Positions 1-9,558 are shown, counted from the first letter of the stretch. The stretch is 64,000 nucleotides of DNA from Halobacillus andaensis (GCF_014636475.1 NZ_BMEL01000003.1:372001-436000); one strand, 5' to 3'. Notes: a model not told the origin generated them from the letters alone. Numbers and translations are program-made.

Positions 1-481
1 AGTCGATCCCTGTAAAAGAAGGAATTTCTCCATTTCTTACTTTTTTATAGATTCCTTTTGGATCGCGTTTTTCACACTCTTGTAAAGGACAATCCACGTA
101 GACTTCAACGAACTCTCCTTCTGTTAAGCTGGCGCGAATCTGATCTCGATCCGACCGAAAAGGAGAAATAAAGGAGGCGAGTACAATGGTACCGCTGTCG
201 GCAAAAAGCTTAGCCACCTCTCCCACGCGGCGAATATTTTCTTCACGATCACGATCGCCAAAACCCAGGTCCTTGTTCAGCCCGTGCCGTACGTTATCGC
301 CATCCAGTACATAAGTTTGCAGCCCTTTTTCAAAAAGCTTCTGATTCACGATATTTGCAATGGTCGACTTCCCGGAGCCTGACAGTCCTGTTAACCAGAT
401 CACTCCGCTGGAATGTTTGTTTTTCTTACGATAATCTTCTTTTGTGATAGACGTGTCGTGCCACGTGATATTAGAACTCAT
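1..481 (-). CDS. cysC: Adenylylsulfate kinase, 3' end cut by window edge
   Basis: Phosphorylates APS to PAPS with ATP in cytoplasmic sulfate assimilation. The ATG at 481 follows a GAAGGGAAGAG ribosome site. Residues 32-39 form the P-loop GLSGSGKS, followed by the family's [16 protein letters not shown] and [15 protein letters not shown] segments. About 160 residues are visible of a family near 200, so only the C-terminus is missing. It is the last visible gene of the cysH-cysP-sat-cysC operon, 17 bases after sat, as in B. subtilis. PAPS could also feed sulfotransferases such as the NKWYS protein at 19.7 kb; that link is only inferred. Confidence 0.96.
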   Translation of the reverse strand, partial: MSSNITWHDTSITKEDYRKKNKHSSGVIWLTGLSGSGKSTIANIVNQKLFEKGLQTYVLDGDNVRHGLNKDLGFGDRDREENIRRVGEVAKLFADSGTIVLASFISPFRSDRDQIRASLTEGEFVEVYVDCPLQECEKRDPKGIYKKVRNGEIPSFTGID

Positions 482-498
482 GCTAACTCTTCCCTTCT

Positions 499-1644
499 TT
501 ATTGCGTTACCTTTTGTAATCCTTCAATGAGAATGCCTGCTACTTCAGGACGGCTGAATGTTTCTGGCGGCTTCTCTCCGTTGCGCAGCATTTCTCTTAC
601 TTTTGTTCCTGATAGGATGACATGCTGACTCTTGTCATGCGGGCATGTTTTGCTTGAAACCATGGCTTTGCATGTATGGCAATAGAAGCTATGCTCGAAA
701 AACAGCGGCGTGATGCCAAGCTCGTCTTCAGTAAAATGGGAGAAGATTTTCTGAGCATCGTACGTACCGTAATAATCCCCTACCCCTGCATGGTCTCTTC
801 CAACGATAAAATGAGTGCAGCCGAAGTTTTTGCGAACAGTGGCGTGAAAAATGGCTTCTCTAGGACCGGCGTACCGCATAGCTGCGTTAAATACAGCAAG
901 AAACACTCGGTCTTTTGGATAATAATTATCAAGTAACACGTGGTAGCTTTTCAATCTTACGTCACTCGGCACATCATCACTCTTTGTTTCGCCTACAAGC
1001 GGATTTAAAAATAATCCGTCTACCGTTTCCAACGCTGTCTTTTGAATATGCTCATGGGCCCTGTGCACAGGATTACGAGTCTGAAAGCCTACAACTTTTT
1101 TCCAGCCAAGTTCTTCAAATTCCTGGCGGGTTTCTTCCGGATCTAGATAGTAGACTTCCGAATGCTTACGAGGCGGGCGTTTCACTAAATGGATCGGGCC
1201 GCCGACATAATAATCAGGACGATCAAACAGTTTCTTTACGCCAGGATGCTCTAACTCTGTTGTTTGATAAACGTTTGCAGCTTCCGTATCTTTTTGAGAT
1301 ACATAGATTTCTTCCACTTCAATCCAACCGTAGATCTCACCGTTCTTTGAAAGACTTGCCCAGCTGCCTGCTTGCAGTTCTTCTGCTTTTCGTTCATCAA
1401 CGGGCAATGTAATTGGGATGCTCCAGGGTACGCCATTCGACAGCCTCATGTCACGGACCACTGAAAGGTAATCCTTCTCCTTTAAAAATCCTTCCAGCGG
1501 GCTGTATGCTCCATTGGCGATAAGCTCCAAATCACTGATCGCAATGTCATCTAATTCAATATCGTGCGCAGCTGCCTTTGGTGAAAATGTTTCTGCATCT
1601 ACAATTCGGTTGACTAAAACTCCTCCATGCGGTTGACTCGTCAT
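499..1644 (-). CDS. sat: Sulfate adenylyltransferase (ATP sulfurylase)
   Basis: Forms adenosine 5'-phosphosulfate from ATP and sulfate, the activation step of sulfate assimilation. The 381 residues fit the monofunctional bacterial Sat family. The nucleotide-binding motif [10 protein letters not shown] sits near residues 188-197, and the second motif VGRDHAGVG is also present. A C-terminal Cys/His cluster (CHTCKAM...CPHD) is typical of the Bacillus-type enzyme. The ATG follows AAGGAGG and starts one base after the cysP stop, so the genes are translationally linked. It lies downstream of the SAM riboswitch with cysH, cysP and cysC. Confidence 0.97.
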   Translation of the reverse strand: MTSQPHGGVLVNRIVDAETFSPKAAAHDIELDDIAISDLELIANGAYSPLEGFLKEKDYLSVVRDMRLSNGVPWSIPITLPVDERKAEELQAGSWASLSKNGEIYGWIEVEEIYVSQKDTEAANVYQTTELEHPGVKKLFDRPDYYVGGPIHLVKRPPRKHSEVYYLDPEETRQEFEELGWKKVVGFQTRNPVHRAHEHIQKTALETVDGLFLNPLVGETKSDDVPSDVRLKSYHVLLDNYYPKDRVFLAVFNAAMRYAGPREAIFHATVRKNFGCTHFIVGRDHAGVGDYYGTYDAQKIFSHFTEDELGITPLFFEHSFYCHTCKAMVSSKTCPHDKSQHVILSGTKVREMLRNGEKPPETFSRPEVAGILIEGLQKVTQ

Positions 1645-1645
1645 A

Positions 1646-2713
1646 TTAAAATTCCTCCTTAAGTGGTTGTCGTGCTTTTTTTACTAAAGATGATCTTCCA
1701 AAATTCGTAAGTACTAGTGTAGCAAAAATTCCGCTGGATATAATAATGACCGTGGACACTTTTGACATAAGAAAAATCTCTGTTAAACAAAAGGCCATCA
1801 CTAGCGAGATTAATGGGGATGTGACCCATACTTTAGCAATCCTATGAATCACTTTATTTCTCCAAATTCCGCGCCAGTCTTTCGTGGCACCCGCACCCAC
1901 AATGCCTGAGGTCGTTACTTGAGTCATCGGAATGGGGATTCCTAATACGGATGCTCCAATGACTAGAAATCCGGAGGTTCCAGAGATAACGACTCCATCT
2001 GAGAGCGACAAATGAGAAATACGTTTTCCGTTTGTTTCTAGAACTCTGCCGCCTAATAATAAAGCTCCCAGGGCCATAAACAGGCCACCTGTCAGTAACC
2101 CCGTTCCTTTATTTAATACATCCGCTCCCACAAGAGGACCGACTGCACTAGCGACATTATTCATGCCAGCCGCAATAGCTTCTAGAAAGCCTGTAATGAT
2201 TAACAAAACAGAAAGAACGGCCGTTAGCTTTTTCGACTTCAACTTCTTTGGTTTCAAATGCTCTTTCAGCAACCCAAAAAGGAAAGTAAGCAGAAAGGCC
2301 GCCAAAGGAACAAAAATCCAAAACAATATAATATCGACTAATTTACTTAAATAAAGCTGTTGAAGAGAAATGCTTACTCCTACAATCGAACCGACTGTCA
2401 CTTCACTTGTCGAAAGCGGGATTCCTAATAAGTTCGTTACAAACAGCGTCAGAGCGGAAACGAAAAGAATGATAACAGCAGCTTCAACCGTCAGCAGGCT
2501 TTCAGGAATGAGACCTTTTCCGATCGTCTCCACTACTTCTCCTCCCCACAACGCTCCAAACAGGCAGCCAATCCCGCTTAACAGTAAGGCGATCCATTTT
2601 TTATTGATGACTCGTGCGCCGTAAGCAATCCCCATTGTAGCGGCCGAGCCGCTCGCCCCAACATTAAAGGCGTAAAAATAGGCAATGATGAGGCTTAAGA
2701 TGACGAGCGTCAT
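1646..2713 (-). CDS. cysP: Sulfate permease of the PiT family
   Basis: Likely imports sulfate into the cell. This 355-residue polytopic membrane protein has the internal duplication of the phosphate-transporter (PiT) fold; the two related segments are [18 protein letters not shown] near the N-terminus and [15 protein letters not shown] near the middle. B. subtilis CysP, a PiT-type sulfate permease, has the same place between cysH and sat. The start ATG overlaps the cysH stop by four bases (ATGA). Phosphate transport cannot be excluded from sequence alone, but the operon strongly favours sulfate. Confidence 0.92.
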   Translation of the reverse strand: MTLVILSLIIAYFYAFNVGASGSAATMGIAYGARVINKKWIALLLSGIGCLFGALWGGEVVETIGKGLIPESLLTVEAAVIILFVSALTLFVTNLLGIPLSTSEVTVGSIVGVSISLQQLYLSKLVDIILFWIFVPLAAFLLTFLFGLLKEHLKPKKLKSKKLTAVLSVLLIITGFLEAIAAGMNNVASAVGPLVGADVLNKGTGLLTGGLFMALGALLLGGRVLETNGKRISHLSLSDGVVISGTSGFLVIGASVLGIPIPMTQVTTSGIVGAGATKDWRGIWRNKVIHRIAKVWVTSPLISLVMAFCLTEIFLMSKVSTVIIISSGIFATLVLTNFGRSSLVKKARQPLKEEF

Positions 2714-3444
2714 GATTGATTATCCTGACTTGAAACCGTGTGTAAGCCACACTCTGTTTTCCCAAAGCCTTCCCACCTTCCTGAGCGATCATGAGGATCA
2801 TCGGATGGTGTTGTACATGGCATACACCCTATGCTTGCATATCCTCGATCGTGGAGATCGTTGTAAGGAAGATTATTTTCTTTAATATGGTTCCAAACAT
2901 CTTCCCACGTCCAATGAATCAGAGGACATATTTTTACGGAACGAAAGCGCTCGTCTTTATTGACGAAGTCAGTTTTACTACGACTGAGCGATTGCTCGCG
3001 TCTTAATCCAGAAACCCAGGCTGTCGCTCCACTCAATGCTTCTTCTAACGGTTTAATTTTTCGAATGTAGCAGCAATGATCAGGGTTTGAATTCCACAGC
3101 TGATCGCCGTGCTTTTCTGCTTGTTCTTGCAGCGTCAGCTTCGGTTTTTTCATTGTGATTTGCAGGTCAGGGAATCGCGCTTTTATGCGATCAATCAGCT
3201 CATACGTTTCTTGGAAATGGACATCCGTATCAAGAAATACGATATGAGCATCTTTCTTCACTCTTGAGATTAAATCAATCAAGACAATCCCCTCAGCACC
3301 AAAGCTGCATGCGTAAACAATGTCGTCATACGAGTTGTACGCCCATTCTAATATCGTTAATGCACCTTTCGTCTGATCATGTGGCTGAAAATCAGTAAAT
3401 GGATCGTCGACAAACGATTCATAGGTTATCTGTTCATGAGTCAA
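2710..3444 (-). CDS. cysH: Phosphoadenylyl-/adenylyl-sulfate reductase
   Basis: Reduces activated sulfate to sulfite with thioredoxin-type electrons. The 244-residue protein has the PAPS reductase fold (YACSFGAEGIVLIDLI), the catalytic C-terminal ECGLH motif, and the paired cysteines DHCC plus CMPC that ligate a 4Fe-4S cluster. The cluster cysteines place it with APS-type reductases; the B. subtilis enzyme of this kind accepts both APS and PAPS. The start is TTG, supported by AGGAGGG seven bases upstream. It is the first gene of the cys operon, about 150 bases after the SAM riboswitch expression platform. Confidence 0.96.
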   Translation of the reverse strand: MTHEQITYESFVDDPFTDFQPHDQTKGALTILEWAYNSYDDIVYACSFGAEGIVLIDLISRVKKDAHIVFLDTDVHFQETYELIDRIKARFPDLQITMKKPKLTLQEQAEKHGDQLWNSNPDHCCYIRKIKPLEEALSGATAWVSGLRREQSLSRSKTDFVNKDERFRSVKICPLIHWTWEDVWNHIKENNLPYNDLHDRGYASIGCMPCTTPSDDPHDRSGRWEGFGKTECGLHTVSSQDNQS

Positions 3445-3527
3445 TGTGTATCCCTCCTATAAAGAGATAAAAAATGAAGCAGCTTCGCCTGATTCAGCGG
3501 CCATGCTACCTCTAGTATCTCTAGTCA

Positions 3528-3572
3528 GTACCAAAAGAAAATCCTCTTCTTATCAGATATAAGAAGAGGATG
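3528..3572 (-). terminator. Riboswitch-controlled terminator of the cys leader
   Basis: A 12-bp stem (3541-3552 with 3560-3571) with a seven-base loop is followed on the minus strand by TTTTCTTTT. The 5' half of the stem is complementary to the 3' strand of the riboswitch P1 helix, so it acts as the expression platform. It stands about 90 bases before the cysH start. Confidence 0.92.
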
Positions 3573-3589
3573 AGAATACCGATCTCGGT

Positions 3590-3695
3590 CTCTTCTTATC
3601 TATCAAGCGATGATGCCTGCTGGAGTTAGCACAGTACTTTTTAAGTCTGTTGCCGAGGATTCGTCGGGCCAGTCCCTCCACCTCTCTGGATAAGA
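3590..3695 (-). promoter_or_regulatory. SAM-I riboswitch (S-box) upstream of cysH
   Basis: Read on the minus strand, the segment shows the S-box core in order: AGAGGTGGAGGGACTGGCCC, then CGGCAAC, then TGTGCTAACTCCAGCAGG. It is closed by a P1 helix (TTCTTATC at 3694-3687 with GATAAGAA at 3600-3593). The P1 3' strand continues as ATAAGAAGAG, which is perfectly complementary to CTCTTCTTAT in the terminator stem just downstream. That gives the classical SAM-off switch: bound SAM frees the terminator, while low SAM allows the antiterminator. B. subtilis cysH is known to be S-box controlled. Confidence 0.95.
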
Positions 3696-3910
3696 AAAAT
3701 ATTTTTATGTGATTAAATGGAAATATACAGCATGATTATAAAGGTGTCAAAGGGGTTTTTTGGCGATTTAACGCCTCTCAACCCTCAAAACCCTTTTATT
3801 CCTAGTGTTTTAGTCGGTTTTAAAAAATTTAAAAAAATTTTCGCGAGTTCAAAAATGACCTCTCAGCTTGTAGAAAATGATGGTCCTGGACATCTCATTA
3901 TATAAAAATA

Positions 3911-3958
3911 AACAAAAAAAGTGACACCTCCTGCAGGACAAGCAGACAGGAGATGTCG
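3911..3958 (-). terminator. Rho-independent terminator after the MFS gene
   Basis: Stem 3923-3933 pairs with 3947-3957 (one G-T pair), with a T-rich tail CACTTTTTTTG on the minus strand. It ends the 6.8 to 4.0 kb transcript. The rest of the 3700-3970 gap is AT-rich, with a G-run hairpin near 3746-3796; I see no convincing gene there. Confidence 0.8.
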
Positions 3959-3975
3959 GAAACGGCAGATAGGGA

Positions 3976-5184
3976 TTACGTCATTTTTTTATACATAGGG
4001 ATAAAGGCAATCACAACTATAAAAACTAGACTTGTGGCTATAATTCCCCACCACATAAACTGTTCCCATAACGCACCGATCGCCGTGCTTCCTATGGCGA
4101 CACCAATATAATAGCTGATTAAATAAAACCCTGAAGCCCCGCTTCGATGATGTGATGCCGTTTTACTAACTAAAGCAGCAGCCATGGAATGAGCAACGAA
4201 GAAACCCATACAAATCACACCAAGTCCTATTAAGATTACAGGGGGCATAGGAAGAGCTGTCATCCACACACCAGTAAGTAAGACGAACAATCCTGCGATC
4301 ATCACCTTTGGCAAGCCAATTTTCACAGATAACCTTCCTGCTAAAGGCGGGGCCAGCACGCCAAATCCGTAGGCAAAGTACGTAAAAGAGATCCATGTTA
4401 GCGGCCAGTTAAATGGCTCAGCCTGCAGGTAGAATGGCAAATATGTCCATACTGCGGTGAAAACAATTTGAAGTAAGAGTCCCATGAGGAAGAGGACGAG
4501 CATATGGGTATCTTTTAAATGGACAAGCATGCCTTGCAAATCTTTACGTAACGGCGTGTTCTGTTTTACGTAAAATCTCTCTTTAGGAAGCAGTAAAATA
4601 AACAATCCGGCTGACACTATTCCAAATCCAGACATAAAGAGCAAGGTCGTGTTCCAGTCTAAAACGTCCGTCAGGTAGCCCGCTACTACCCGGCCGCCCA
4701 TTCCTCCAAGTGCATTACTTGAAATATATAACGTTACAGCCAAGCCAAGGTGCTGAGGAGAAACCTCTTCTCCTAAATAGCCCATGGCTGCAGCGGGTAC
4801 ACCAGCAAGAAAAAATCCTTGCAGCAAACGCAGCCCTACCAAAGCCTCAAAAGAAGGAGTGAATGGCATGGCAAATAGGAGTAAAACTGTCATTCCTAAA
4901 GAAACGTGCATGAGCAGTAAACGCCCATACCGATCTGCCATAAATCCTAAAATAAATAATCCAACCACCATAGATATGACCGCTGAAGACACAAGCAAGC
5001 TTGACTGCGTGGCTGTGACTTGAAATTCATCGACGAATACAGGAAGCAGCGGCTGAAATACATACAGCGTTGAAAATACCAACAAAGAAGCCAGCATTAA
5101 GGCGATCGTTACTCGCCAAAATGCTGGTTCTTTAGGTGTATAAGGCTTTTCTTTTTTTCCACCGAAATCCTTCACGATCATCAT
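3976..5184 (-). CDS. MFS transporter, DHA1-like, substrate unknown
   Basis: A 402-residue major facilitator with 12 predicted membrane helices. The conserved loop 2-3 motif GFMADRYGRLLLM lies near residue 80, and a related loop motif (AGRLSVKIGLPKVM) occurs in the second half. The short charged N-terminus is cytoplasmic. The gene begins three bases after the stop of the upstream SLC13 transporter, so both share a transcript, although their substrates need not be related. Two adjacent ATG codons are possible starts; AAGGA lies so close to the first that the second (5181) may be used. The family covers drug and metabolite efflux, and the sequence gives no substrate. Confidence 0.85.
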   Translation of the reverse strand: MMIVKDFGGKKEKPYTPKEPAFWRVTIALMLASLLVFSTLYVFQPLLPVFVDEFQVTATQSSLLVSSAVISMVVGLFILGFMADRYGRLLLMHVSLGMTVLLLFAMPFTPSFEALVGLRLLQGFFLAGVPAAAMGYLGEEVSPQHLGLAVTLYISSNALGGMGGRVVAGYLTDVLDWNTTLLFMSGFGIVSAGLFILLLPKERFYVKQNTPLRKDLQGMLVHLKDTHMLVLFLMGLLLQIVFTAVWTYLPFYLQAEPFNWPLTWISFTYFAYGFGVLAPPLAGRLSVKIGLPKVMIAGLFVLLTGVWMTALPMPPVILIGLGVICMGFFVAHSMAAALVSKTASHHRSGASGFYLISYYIGVAIGSTAIGALWEQFMWWGIIATSLVFIVVIAFIPMYKKMT

Positions 5185-5187
5185 CCT

Positions 5188-6846
5188 TTAATTTCTAAAC
5201 TGTTCTGGAAAAGAGGTTAAATCAATTCCCCAGACGAGAGGCAAGTAAAAGTAAATGGCGATCGTTACAAGGATAACTGCGAACACGTTAAGAAAGATAC
5301 CTGCTTTTGCCATATCAGGGATTCGTAAATAGCCAGATCCAAATACAACAGCGTTTGGAGGAGTCGCAACAGGAAGCATAAAAGCACAACTTGCTGCAAC
5401 GCCAGCTCCAATCATAAGACTATAAGGGTGAACATTTATGGCAGCAGCTAAAGATGCCATAATAGGGAACATCATAGTTGCCGTAGCTGTATTAGAAGTA
5501 ATTTCAGTTAAGAAGATAACTAGCGCTGTTACAATAGCCAGAATTAAAATGAAATTAACCCCTTCTAAAATCGTGAGCTGGGTCCCAATCCATTCCGCTA
5601 AGCCTGACGCTTCAAAACCAGAAGCAATCGCCAGTCCAGCACCGAACAATAAAAGGATGCCCCAGGGCAGCCCTTTGGCCGTCTCCCAGTCCAAAATGAA
5701 ATCGCCTCTATGATTTTTTGATGGAATAAGAAATAAAATAAGAGCGGCCATCATGGCAATAATCGTATCATCGATATTTTCATTTATATTTACTAATACA
5801 AAAGAACGTAATATCCAAGCGAGCGCTGTTAGGGTAAAAACCGTCATGACGACTTTCTCTTCAGAAGACATCGCTCCTAAAGCTTTACGTTCTTTAGAAA
5901 TGACTTCTTTTCCGCCGGGCAATTCTTTTATTTTCATTGGGTAGGCCATTTTCACTAAGTAAATCCAAGCGATGGCCATAAAAATAATCGTGAGCGGCAC
6001 GCCAAAGGCCATCCAGCCAGCAAATGAAATTTCAATACCATACTGATTTTCAACAACGCCTCTAAAAATCGTATTTGGAGGTGTCCCTATTAACGTCGCT
6101 AAGCCTCCAATAGAAGCACTATAAGCAATCCCGAGCATCGTGACTTTTCCAAAATTAAACGATGAATGATCGACGGTCCCTTCTCCTTGCTTCTTTAGTT
6201 GTTCAGAAGATTGATAGATAACAGCCAGGCCAATAGGCACCATCATCATAGCTGTCGCTGTATTTGAAATCCACATCGATAAAAACCCCGTGGCCACCAT
6301 GAAACCTAGTACAATACGCTCTGTACTTGTCCCTATCCACGAAATTATGACTAGCGCAATGCGCTTATGTAAGTACCATTTCTGCATGGATAAGGCAATT
6401 AAAAATCCTCCCATAAACAAAAAGATGGTGTTATCTCCATAAGAAGATGCTGTCTCTCCACCATCGAGACCCCCTGTAAGTGGAAATAAAATAAGAGGGA
6501 GCAATGATGTAGCAGGAATCGGCATCGCTTCCGTAATCCACCATGTAGCGATCCATAATGTACTGGCCAAGATAGCAACTGCGCTTTGAGAAAGCCCCTC
6601 TGCTTCAAAAAATAGTAATGTAAGCGCAAACAAAACAGGACCTAAAAACAGCCCGATTTTCTGACGCGTGTCAAAGGGGGGGCCGGACCCGTTTGAATGA
6701 TTACTCTCTTCTTGCTTTGCATCCCTATTTTGACCAGGGAGGTTATCAGAACTTCCCGTCACAGTAAACTTCATCAAATCCTTTGCTTCTTCATGCATCT
6801 GCCAAAGGCGCTGCCAATAATTTTTTAACTGAGAGTGATTCTGCAT
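5188..6846 (-). CDS. SLC13/DASS family sodium:dicarboxylate or sulfate symporter
   Basis: A sodium-coupled divalent anion importer of the inner membrane. The 552 residues carry a hydrophilic N-terminal tail of about 75 residues (SNDLPGQNRDAKQEESNHSN), then the DASS fold. Its two SNT-type repeats are WISNTATAMMMVP and TEITSNTATATMMFP, with VATPPNAVVFGSGYL near the C-terminus. Homologues such as SdcS carry C4-dicarboxylates, and others carry sulfate; with a sulfate operon nearby either is possible. GGAGG precedes the ATG. A TTGACA-like -35 lies at 6894-6899, read leftwards. The long N-terminal tail is unusual for bacterial members. Confidence 0.92.
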   Translation of the reverse strand: MQNHSQLKNYWQRLWQMHEEAKDLMKFTVTGSSDNLPGQNRDAKQEESNHSNGSGPPFDTRQKIGLFLGPVLFALTLLFFEAEGLSQSAVAILASTLWIATWWITEAMPIPATSLLPLILFPLTGGLDGGETASSYGDNTIFLFMGGFLIALSMQKWYLHKRIALVIISWIGTSTERIVLGFMVATGFLSMWISNTATAMMMVPIGLAVIYQSSEQLKKQGEGTVDHSSFNFGKVTMLGIAYSASIGGLATLIGTPPNTIFRGVVENQYGIEISFAGWMAFGVPLTIIFMAIAWIYLVKMAYPMKIKELPGGKEVISKERKALGAMSSEEKVVMTVFTLTALAWILRSFVLVNINENIDDTIIAMMAALILFLIPSKNHRGDFILDWETAKGLPWGILLLFGAGLAIASGFEASGLAEWIGTQLTILEGVNFILILAIVTALVIFLTEITSNTATATMMFPIMASLAAAINVHPYSLMIGAGVAASCAFMLPVATPPNAVVFGSGYLRIPDMAKAGIFLNVFAVILVTIAIYFYLPLVWGIDLTSFPEQFRN

Positions 6847-6975
6847 CTGTAGTCCTCCAATTCTGTCAAAAAAGAATGAAAATTCTAATATATTGTCAAA
6901 TTTATCACATTACATCATTGGAATATATAGTTATTTAGAGGCAGGTCTTTCACATTAAGCAAAAATTATAGTCTT

Positions 6976-7788
6976 TTAAACCGTCTGGTAATTCGTATTT
7001 TCTTTTAACGTTCGAGGACGAGCCGCCCGGTACCAATGCAGACATAAAATAAAAATGATAACGAGGTCAATAGCATCTCCCCCATAATACATGAGCATTC
7101 CTCCAGCCTCAGCCTGCTCTGCAGGTACACCTTCAGGAGGGCTCCCATAAATATATTTGGACAATATGCCGTGACCAGCTAAAGCCGCAATCAACACAAT
7201 CGCTCGATACAAATAGCTTTTTCTATGCGGTACAGGATCAATGTAAATCATGGATACAGTAAATAAATATCCTGCGATAAACACATGCAAATGAATGAAA
7301 ATATGCAGCCACAAACTTTGATGCATAAGAGCATATACATTCGTCGTGTACAACAGCCAAAGCCCTCCAACATTAAGCAAGGAGGCTACTAGAGGATCGG
7401 TTACGATACGTACAGGCCAAGTCCTTAATAGCTTTGTCAAACGCTTTGCTGCTTTTACAGGCAAAGCTCTTAGTACCAAAGTCATCGGCGCAGCTAATAC
7501 CATCAGTAATGGCGCAAGCATACCTAAAAGCAAGTGACCCGCCATATGAGCTGTGAAGTCCGTAAGAGCCGATTGAGCAAGGGGGCCGCTGACTGAAGCC
7601 AGGCCCAGCAAACTCCCAACCGTCCATAATATGGAGCGAGAAAGCGACCACTCTCTCTTTTTTTTCTTCGAAATATAGAGAGCTGTACCATACACCACAA
7701 GTCCAACTATAAAAGGTAAGGCTAGTAGAATTTGAGTAAAAAGAAATTCTCCTCCAGCTATGGAGGAATCGCCGTGATGATGACTCAT
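6976..7788 (-). CDS. ctaG: CtaG-type cytochrome c oxidase assembly membrane protein
   Basis: A 270-residue polytopic membrane protein of the caa3_CtaG family, needed in B. subtilis for active cytochrome caa3 oxidase and linked to copper centre assembly. Family marks are the His-rich N-terminus (MSHHHGD), HMAGHLLLGMLAPLLMVLAAP near residues 80-100, the HIFIHLHVFIAGYLF helix, and the DAIDLVIIFILCLHWYRAA end. The start overlaps the stop of the DUF2243 gene by four bases (ATGA), so the two are co-translated. No oxidase structural genes are in the window, and other ctaG copies may exist, so its exact partner is not known. Confidence 0.88.
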   Translation of the reverse strand: MSHHHGDSSIAGGEFLFTQILLALPFIVGLVVYGTALYISKKKKREWSLSRSILWTVGSLLGLASVSGPLAQSALTDFTAHMAGHLLLGMLAPLLMVLAAPMTLVLRALPVKAAKRLTKLLRTWPVRIVTDPLVASLLNVGGLWLLYTTNVYALMHQSLWLHIFIHLHVFIAGYLFTVSMIYIDPVPHRKSYLYRAIVLIAALAGHGILSKYIYGSPPEGVPAEQAEAGGMLMYYGGDAIDLVIIFILCLHWYRAARPRTLKENTNYQTV

Positions 7789-8249
7789 ACCTTTGTCTCT
7801 ACTTTCGCCTTGCGACGTGTCTGGACGAGTAGAACGGTCCCAATAATGATCATGATAAGCGCAATAACATTCCAGACAATATCGTAAATGATCACATGAT
7901 CTACATATCGAATCTGGTGAATACGCATTAATTTATGTTGAATAATTCCGTCGTATAATTGGAAAGCACCTGCCCCAAGCAAGATACCTCCCCACCACCT
8001 CTTCATCCATAGAGCCTGCCTTCTCCTCAAATCAGCAAATAAAAACAGGCCTGCGATGGTCGCAAACCAGCTGAATGCGTGGAAAAACCCATCTGAAACG
8101 AGACCCACATTCGTGGTCGATTGGTCATAGAAATGATGCCAGTGTAGTAATTGATGAAAGAGTGTTTCATCTAAAAAAGCGACGATTCCGACGCCAAATA
8201 AAAAGCCTGACCACAAATTGCGAGATAAATAGGAATATCGATTTGCCAC
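7785..8249 (-). CDS. DUF2243 membrane protein
   Basis: A 154-residue protein with four predicted membrane helices, of the DUF2243 family. It shows the typical SGFLFGVGIVAFLDETLFHQLLHWHHFYD segment in two parts (residues 15-28 and 29-43) and several conserved histidines. The start is GTG at 8249, supported by GAGGAGGG seven bases upstream. DUF2243 genes often precede ctaG-like genes, as here, which suggests a shared role in membrane metal or oxidase biogenesis. That role is inferred from context only. Confidence 0.85.
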   Translation of the reverse strand: MANRYSYLSRNLWSGFLFGVGIVAFLDETLFHQLLHWHHFYDQSTTNVGLVSDGFFHAFSWFATIAGLFLFADLRRRQALWMKRWWGGILLGAGAFQLYDGIIQHKLMRIHQIRYVDHVIIYDIVWNVIALIMIIIGTVLLVQTRRKAKVETKV

Positions 8250-8340
8250 GTTAGGTCCCTCCTCTTATTAATGTTTTAATTAAAGGATTCCCCCAACATC
8301 TTCCTGTAAACGTATTAAATTCTTAATCGTTATCTTCTAT

Positions 8341-8378
8341 AAAAAAGTCCAAGCCATTAAGCTTGGACTTTTTTATAG
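8341..8378 (-). terminator. Terminator, symmetric, end of the nas operon
   Basis: Eight-bp stem GTCCAAGC with GCTTGGAC around a five-base loop, flanked by A6 and T6, so it can act in both directions. Transcripts from sirB would reach it from the right. Confidence 0.85.
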
Positions 8379-8424
8379 AAGAATTTTCCTTAAGAATGTA
8401 AAGATTTCTTGCGTTAGGCAGAGT

Positions 8425-8548
8425 AAAGGGTTTTAGGAAACGACTCACTTTCCGTGGGCGAATGGTGTGCCTCCTCAGGCTTATGCCTTCCGGGGTCACA
8501 CCTTATTCGTCTCTCCCACAGGAGTCTCGCCGTTTCCTAAAACCCTTT
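8425..8548. repeat. Long palindromic intergenic element, copy A
   Basis: A 124-bp element with perfect 18-bp inverted ends (8425-8442 and 8531-8548). Inner imperfect arms are ACTTTCCGTGGGCGAA and TTCGTCTCTCCCAC, around a GCCTCCTCAGGC hairpin. The inner blocks CTTTCCGTGGGC and CCCACAGGAGTCT recur in the elements near 22.8 kb and 30.25 kb. Any open frame across it is only translation of the repeat. It lies in the 530-base gap between sirB and the DUF2243 gene. Confidence 0.85.
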
Positions 8549-8661
8549 TTCGATAAAAGAATACAAAAACAAGGGACAGCCGTGCCCTTTTGGAATCAGA
8601 AAATTCAGCAGGGCATCGATTATACGATGGTTCCGTGTAACAATTATTATAAATAGTTACA

Positions 8662-8698
8662 GAGGAGACTTTCCGTTATGCCCCGTGGAAAGTGACTC
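8662..8698. repeat. Remnant of the palindromic element family
   Basis: ACTTTCC (8668-8674) pairs with GGAAAGT (8687-8693). Read in reverse, GAGTCACTTTCC and the G-rich block after it match the edge of copy A at 8445-8458 with few differences. It is best read as a degraded second copy in opposite orientation. Confidence 0.5.
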
Positions 8699-8781
8699 TT
8701 TTACCTGTTCCTTTTCTCTATACTATAAGGGAGGAACCGAACTGCTTCTTCGAAAGTCTTCCCAAGTATTGGACTAAACGG

Positions 8782-9540
8782 TTAATTCTTTTTCATGAGC
8801 TCTACTTTTCCTTGTACAGCTTCTAACACCCTATCTTTCAATAACTGATTTAAATGAGGATGGCCATTTAAATAGTCACATATGACAAAGGTTTGATCTT
8901 CTTGTAAAGGGAGCTGAGCTACAGCGCTTTTTACTTCGTTCATTAAGATTCCTGTAAACAATAAATAAGGAAGAACAATAACATTTTTCTTTCCGCTCAA
9001 GGCTGTGTCTACTATTTTTTGATTAAAACGAGGTTGAGCAGCGGCTAAGAAACAGTAATCAACTGATTGGACAGTTAGCCTTTCTTTTAATAATTGAGTA
9101 ATAGCTTGCACATCTTCCAAGGTATCGGGGTCACTGCTTCCTCTTCCGACAAGTAAAATGTTCATATCACCTGTCAGCGGTTTCTTCTCACTAATTTTGT
9201 GTGCGATTACATCAACCATCATAGGATGAACCCCTAAAGGACGACCGTACGTAAAAGTGACATCTGGATAAGTTTGACGCGCCTTCTCTAAATCCTTAGG
9301 GATGTCTCTTTTCGCATGGCCTGCTGACAATAACAGAACAGGAACCACGGCAATTCGAGTGGCACCTCTTTCTACGCAACGCTTCACTCCTTGCATGATT
9401 GTAGGAGGTGATAGTTCAAGGAAGCAGTATTCCTGAATAAAACCATCTACTTTTTCCATCGTTTGTTTTATGAAAGAAGCAGCTTCTTCAGCCGCTTCTT
9501 TCACGCGGCTTCCGTGACCAACATAGAGCACGGCTTGCAT
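8782..9540 (-). CDS. sirB: Sirohydrochlorin chelatase
   Basis: Cobalt/iron chelatase of the CbiX/SirB family (252 residues) that inserts Fe2+ into sirohydrochlorin to make siroheme. It contains the N-terminal metal-ligand motif VGHGSR at residues 7-12 and the second half VPVLLLSAGHAKRDIP, with two chelatase half-domains. It is the last gene of the nas operon, 18 bases after cobA. Siroheme is the cofactor of the NirB nitrite reductase in the same operon and of sulfite reductase. The precorrin-2 dehydrogenase that would act between CobA and SirB is not in the window. Confidence 0.92.
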   Translation of the reverse strand: MQAVLYVGHGSRVKEAAEEAASFIKQTMEKVDGFIQEYCFLELSPPTIMQGVKRCVERGATRIAVVPVLLLSAGHAKRDIPKDLEKARQTYPDVTFTYGRPLGVHPMMVDVIAHKISEKKPLTGDMNILLVGRGSSDPDTLEDVQAITQLLKERLTVQSVDYCFLAAAQPRFNQKIVDTALSGKKNVIVLPYLLFTGILMNEVKSAVAQLPLQEDQTFVICDYLNGHPHLNQLLKDRVLEAVQGKVELMKKN

Positions 9541-9558
9541 AATATCCCTCCATTATTT

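Noticed and set aside
915-1412. 165-codon plus-strand open frame
   Set aside because: It lies wholly antisense to sat, which has clear family motifs; no ribosome site.
3717-3905. 62-codon plus-strand frame in the cys/MFS gap
   Set aside because: AT-rich stretch without a ribosome site or any recognisable protein pattern; the gap is better explained by regulatory hairpins.
6894-6909. Fnr-like box TGTCAAATTTATCACA upstream of the SLC13 gene
   Set aside because: One fixed position differs, and no good -10 lies at the distance seen in the three accepted Fnr promoters; the TTGACA inside it fits a -35 better.
8462-8656. 64-codon frame across the repeat
   Set aside because: Half of it is the palindromic element; no ribosome site and no family likeness.
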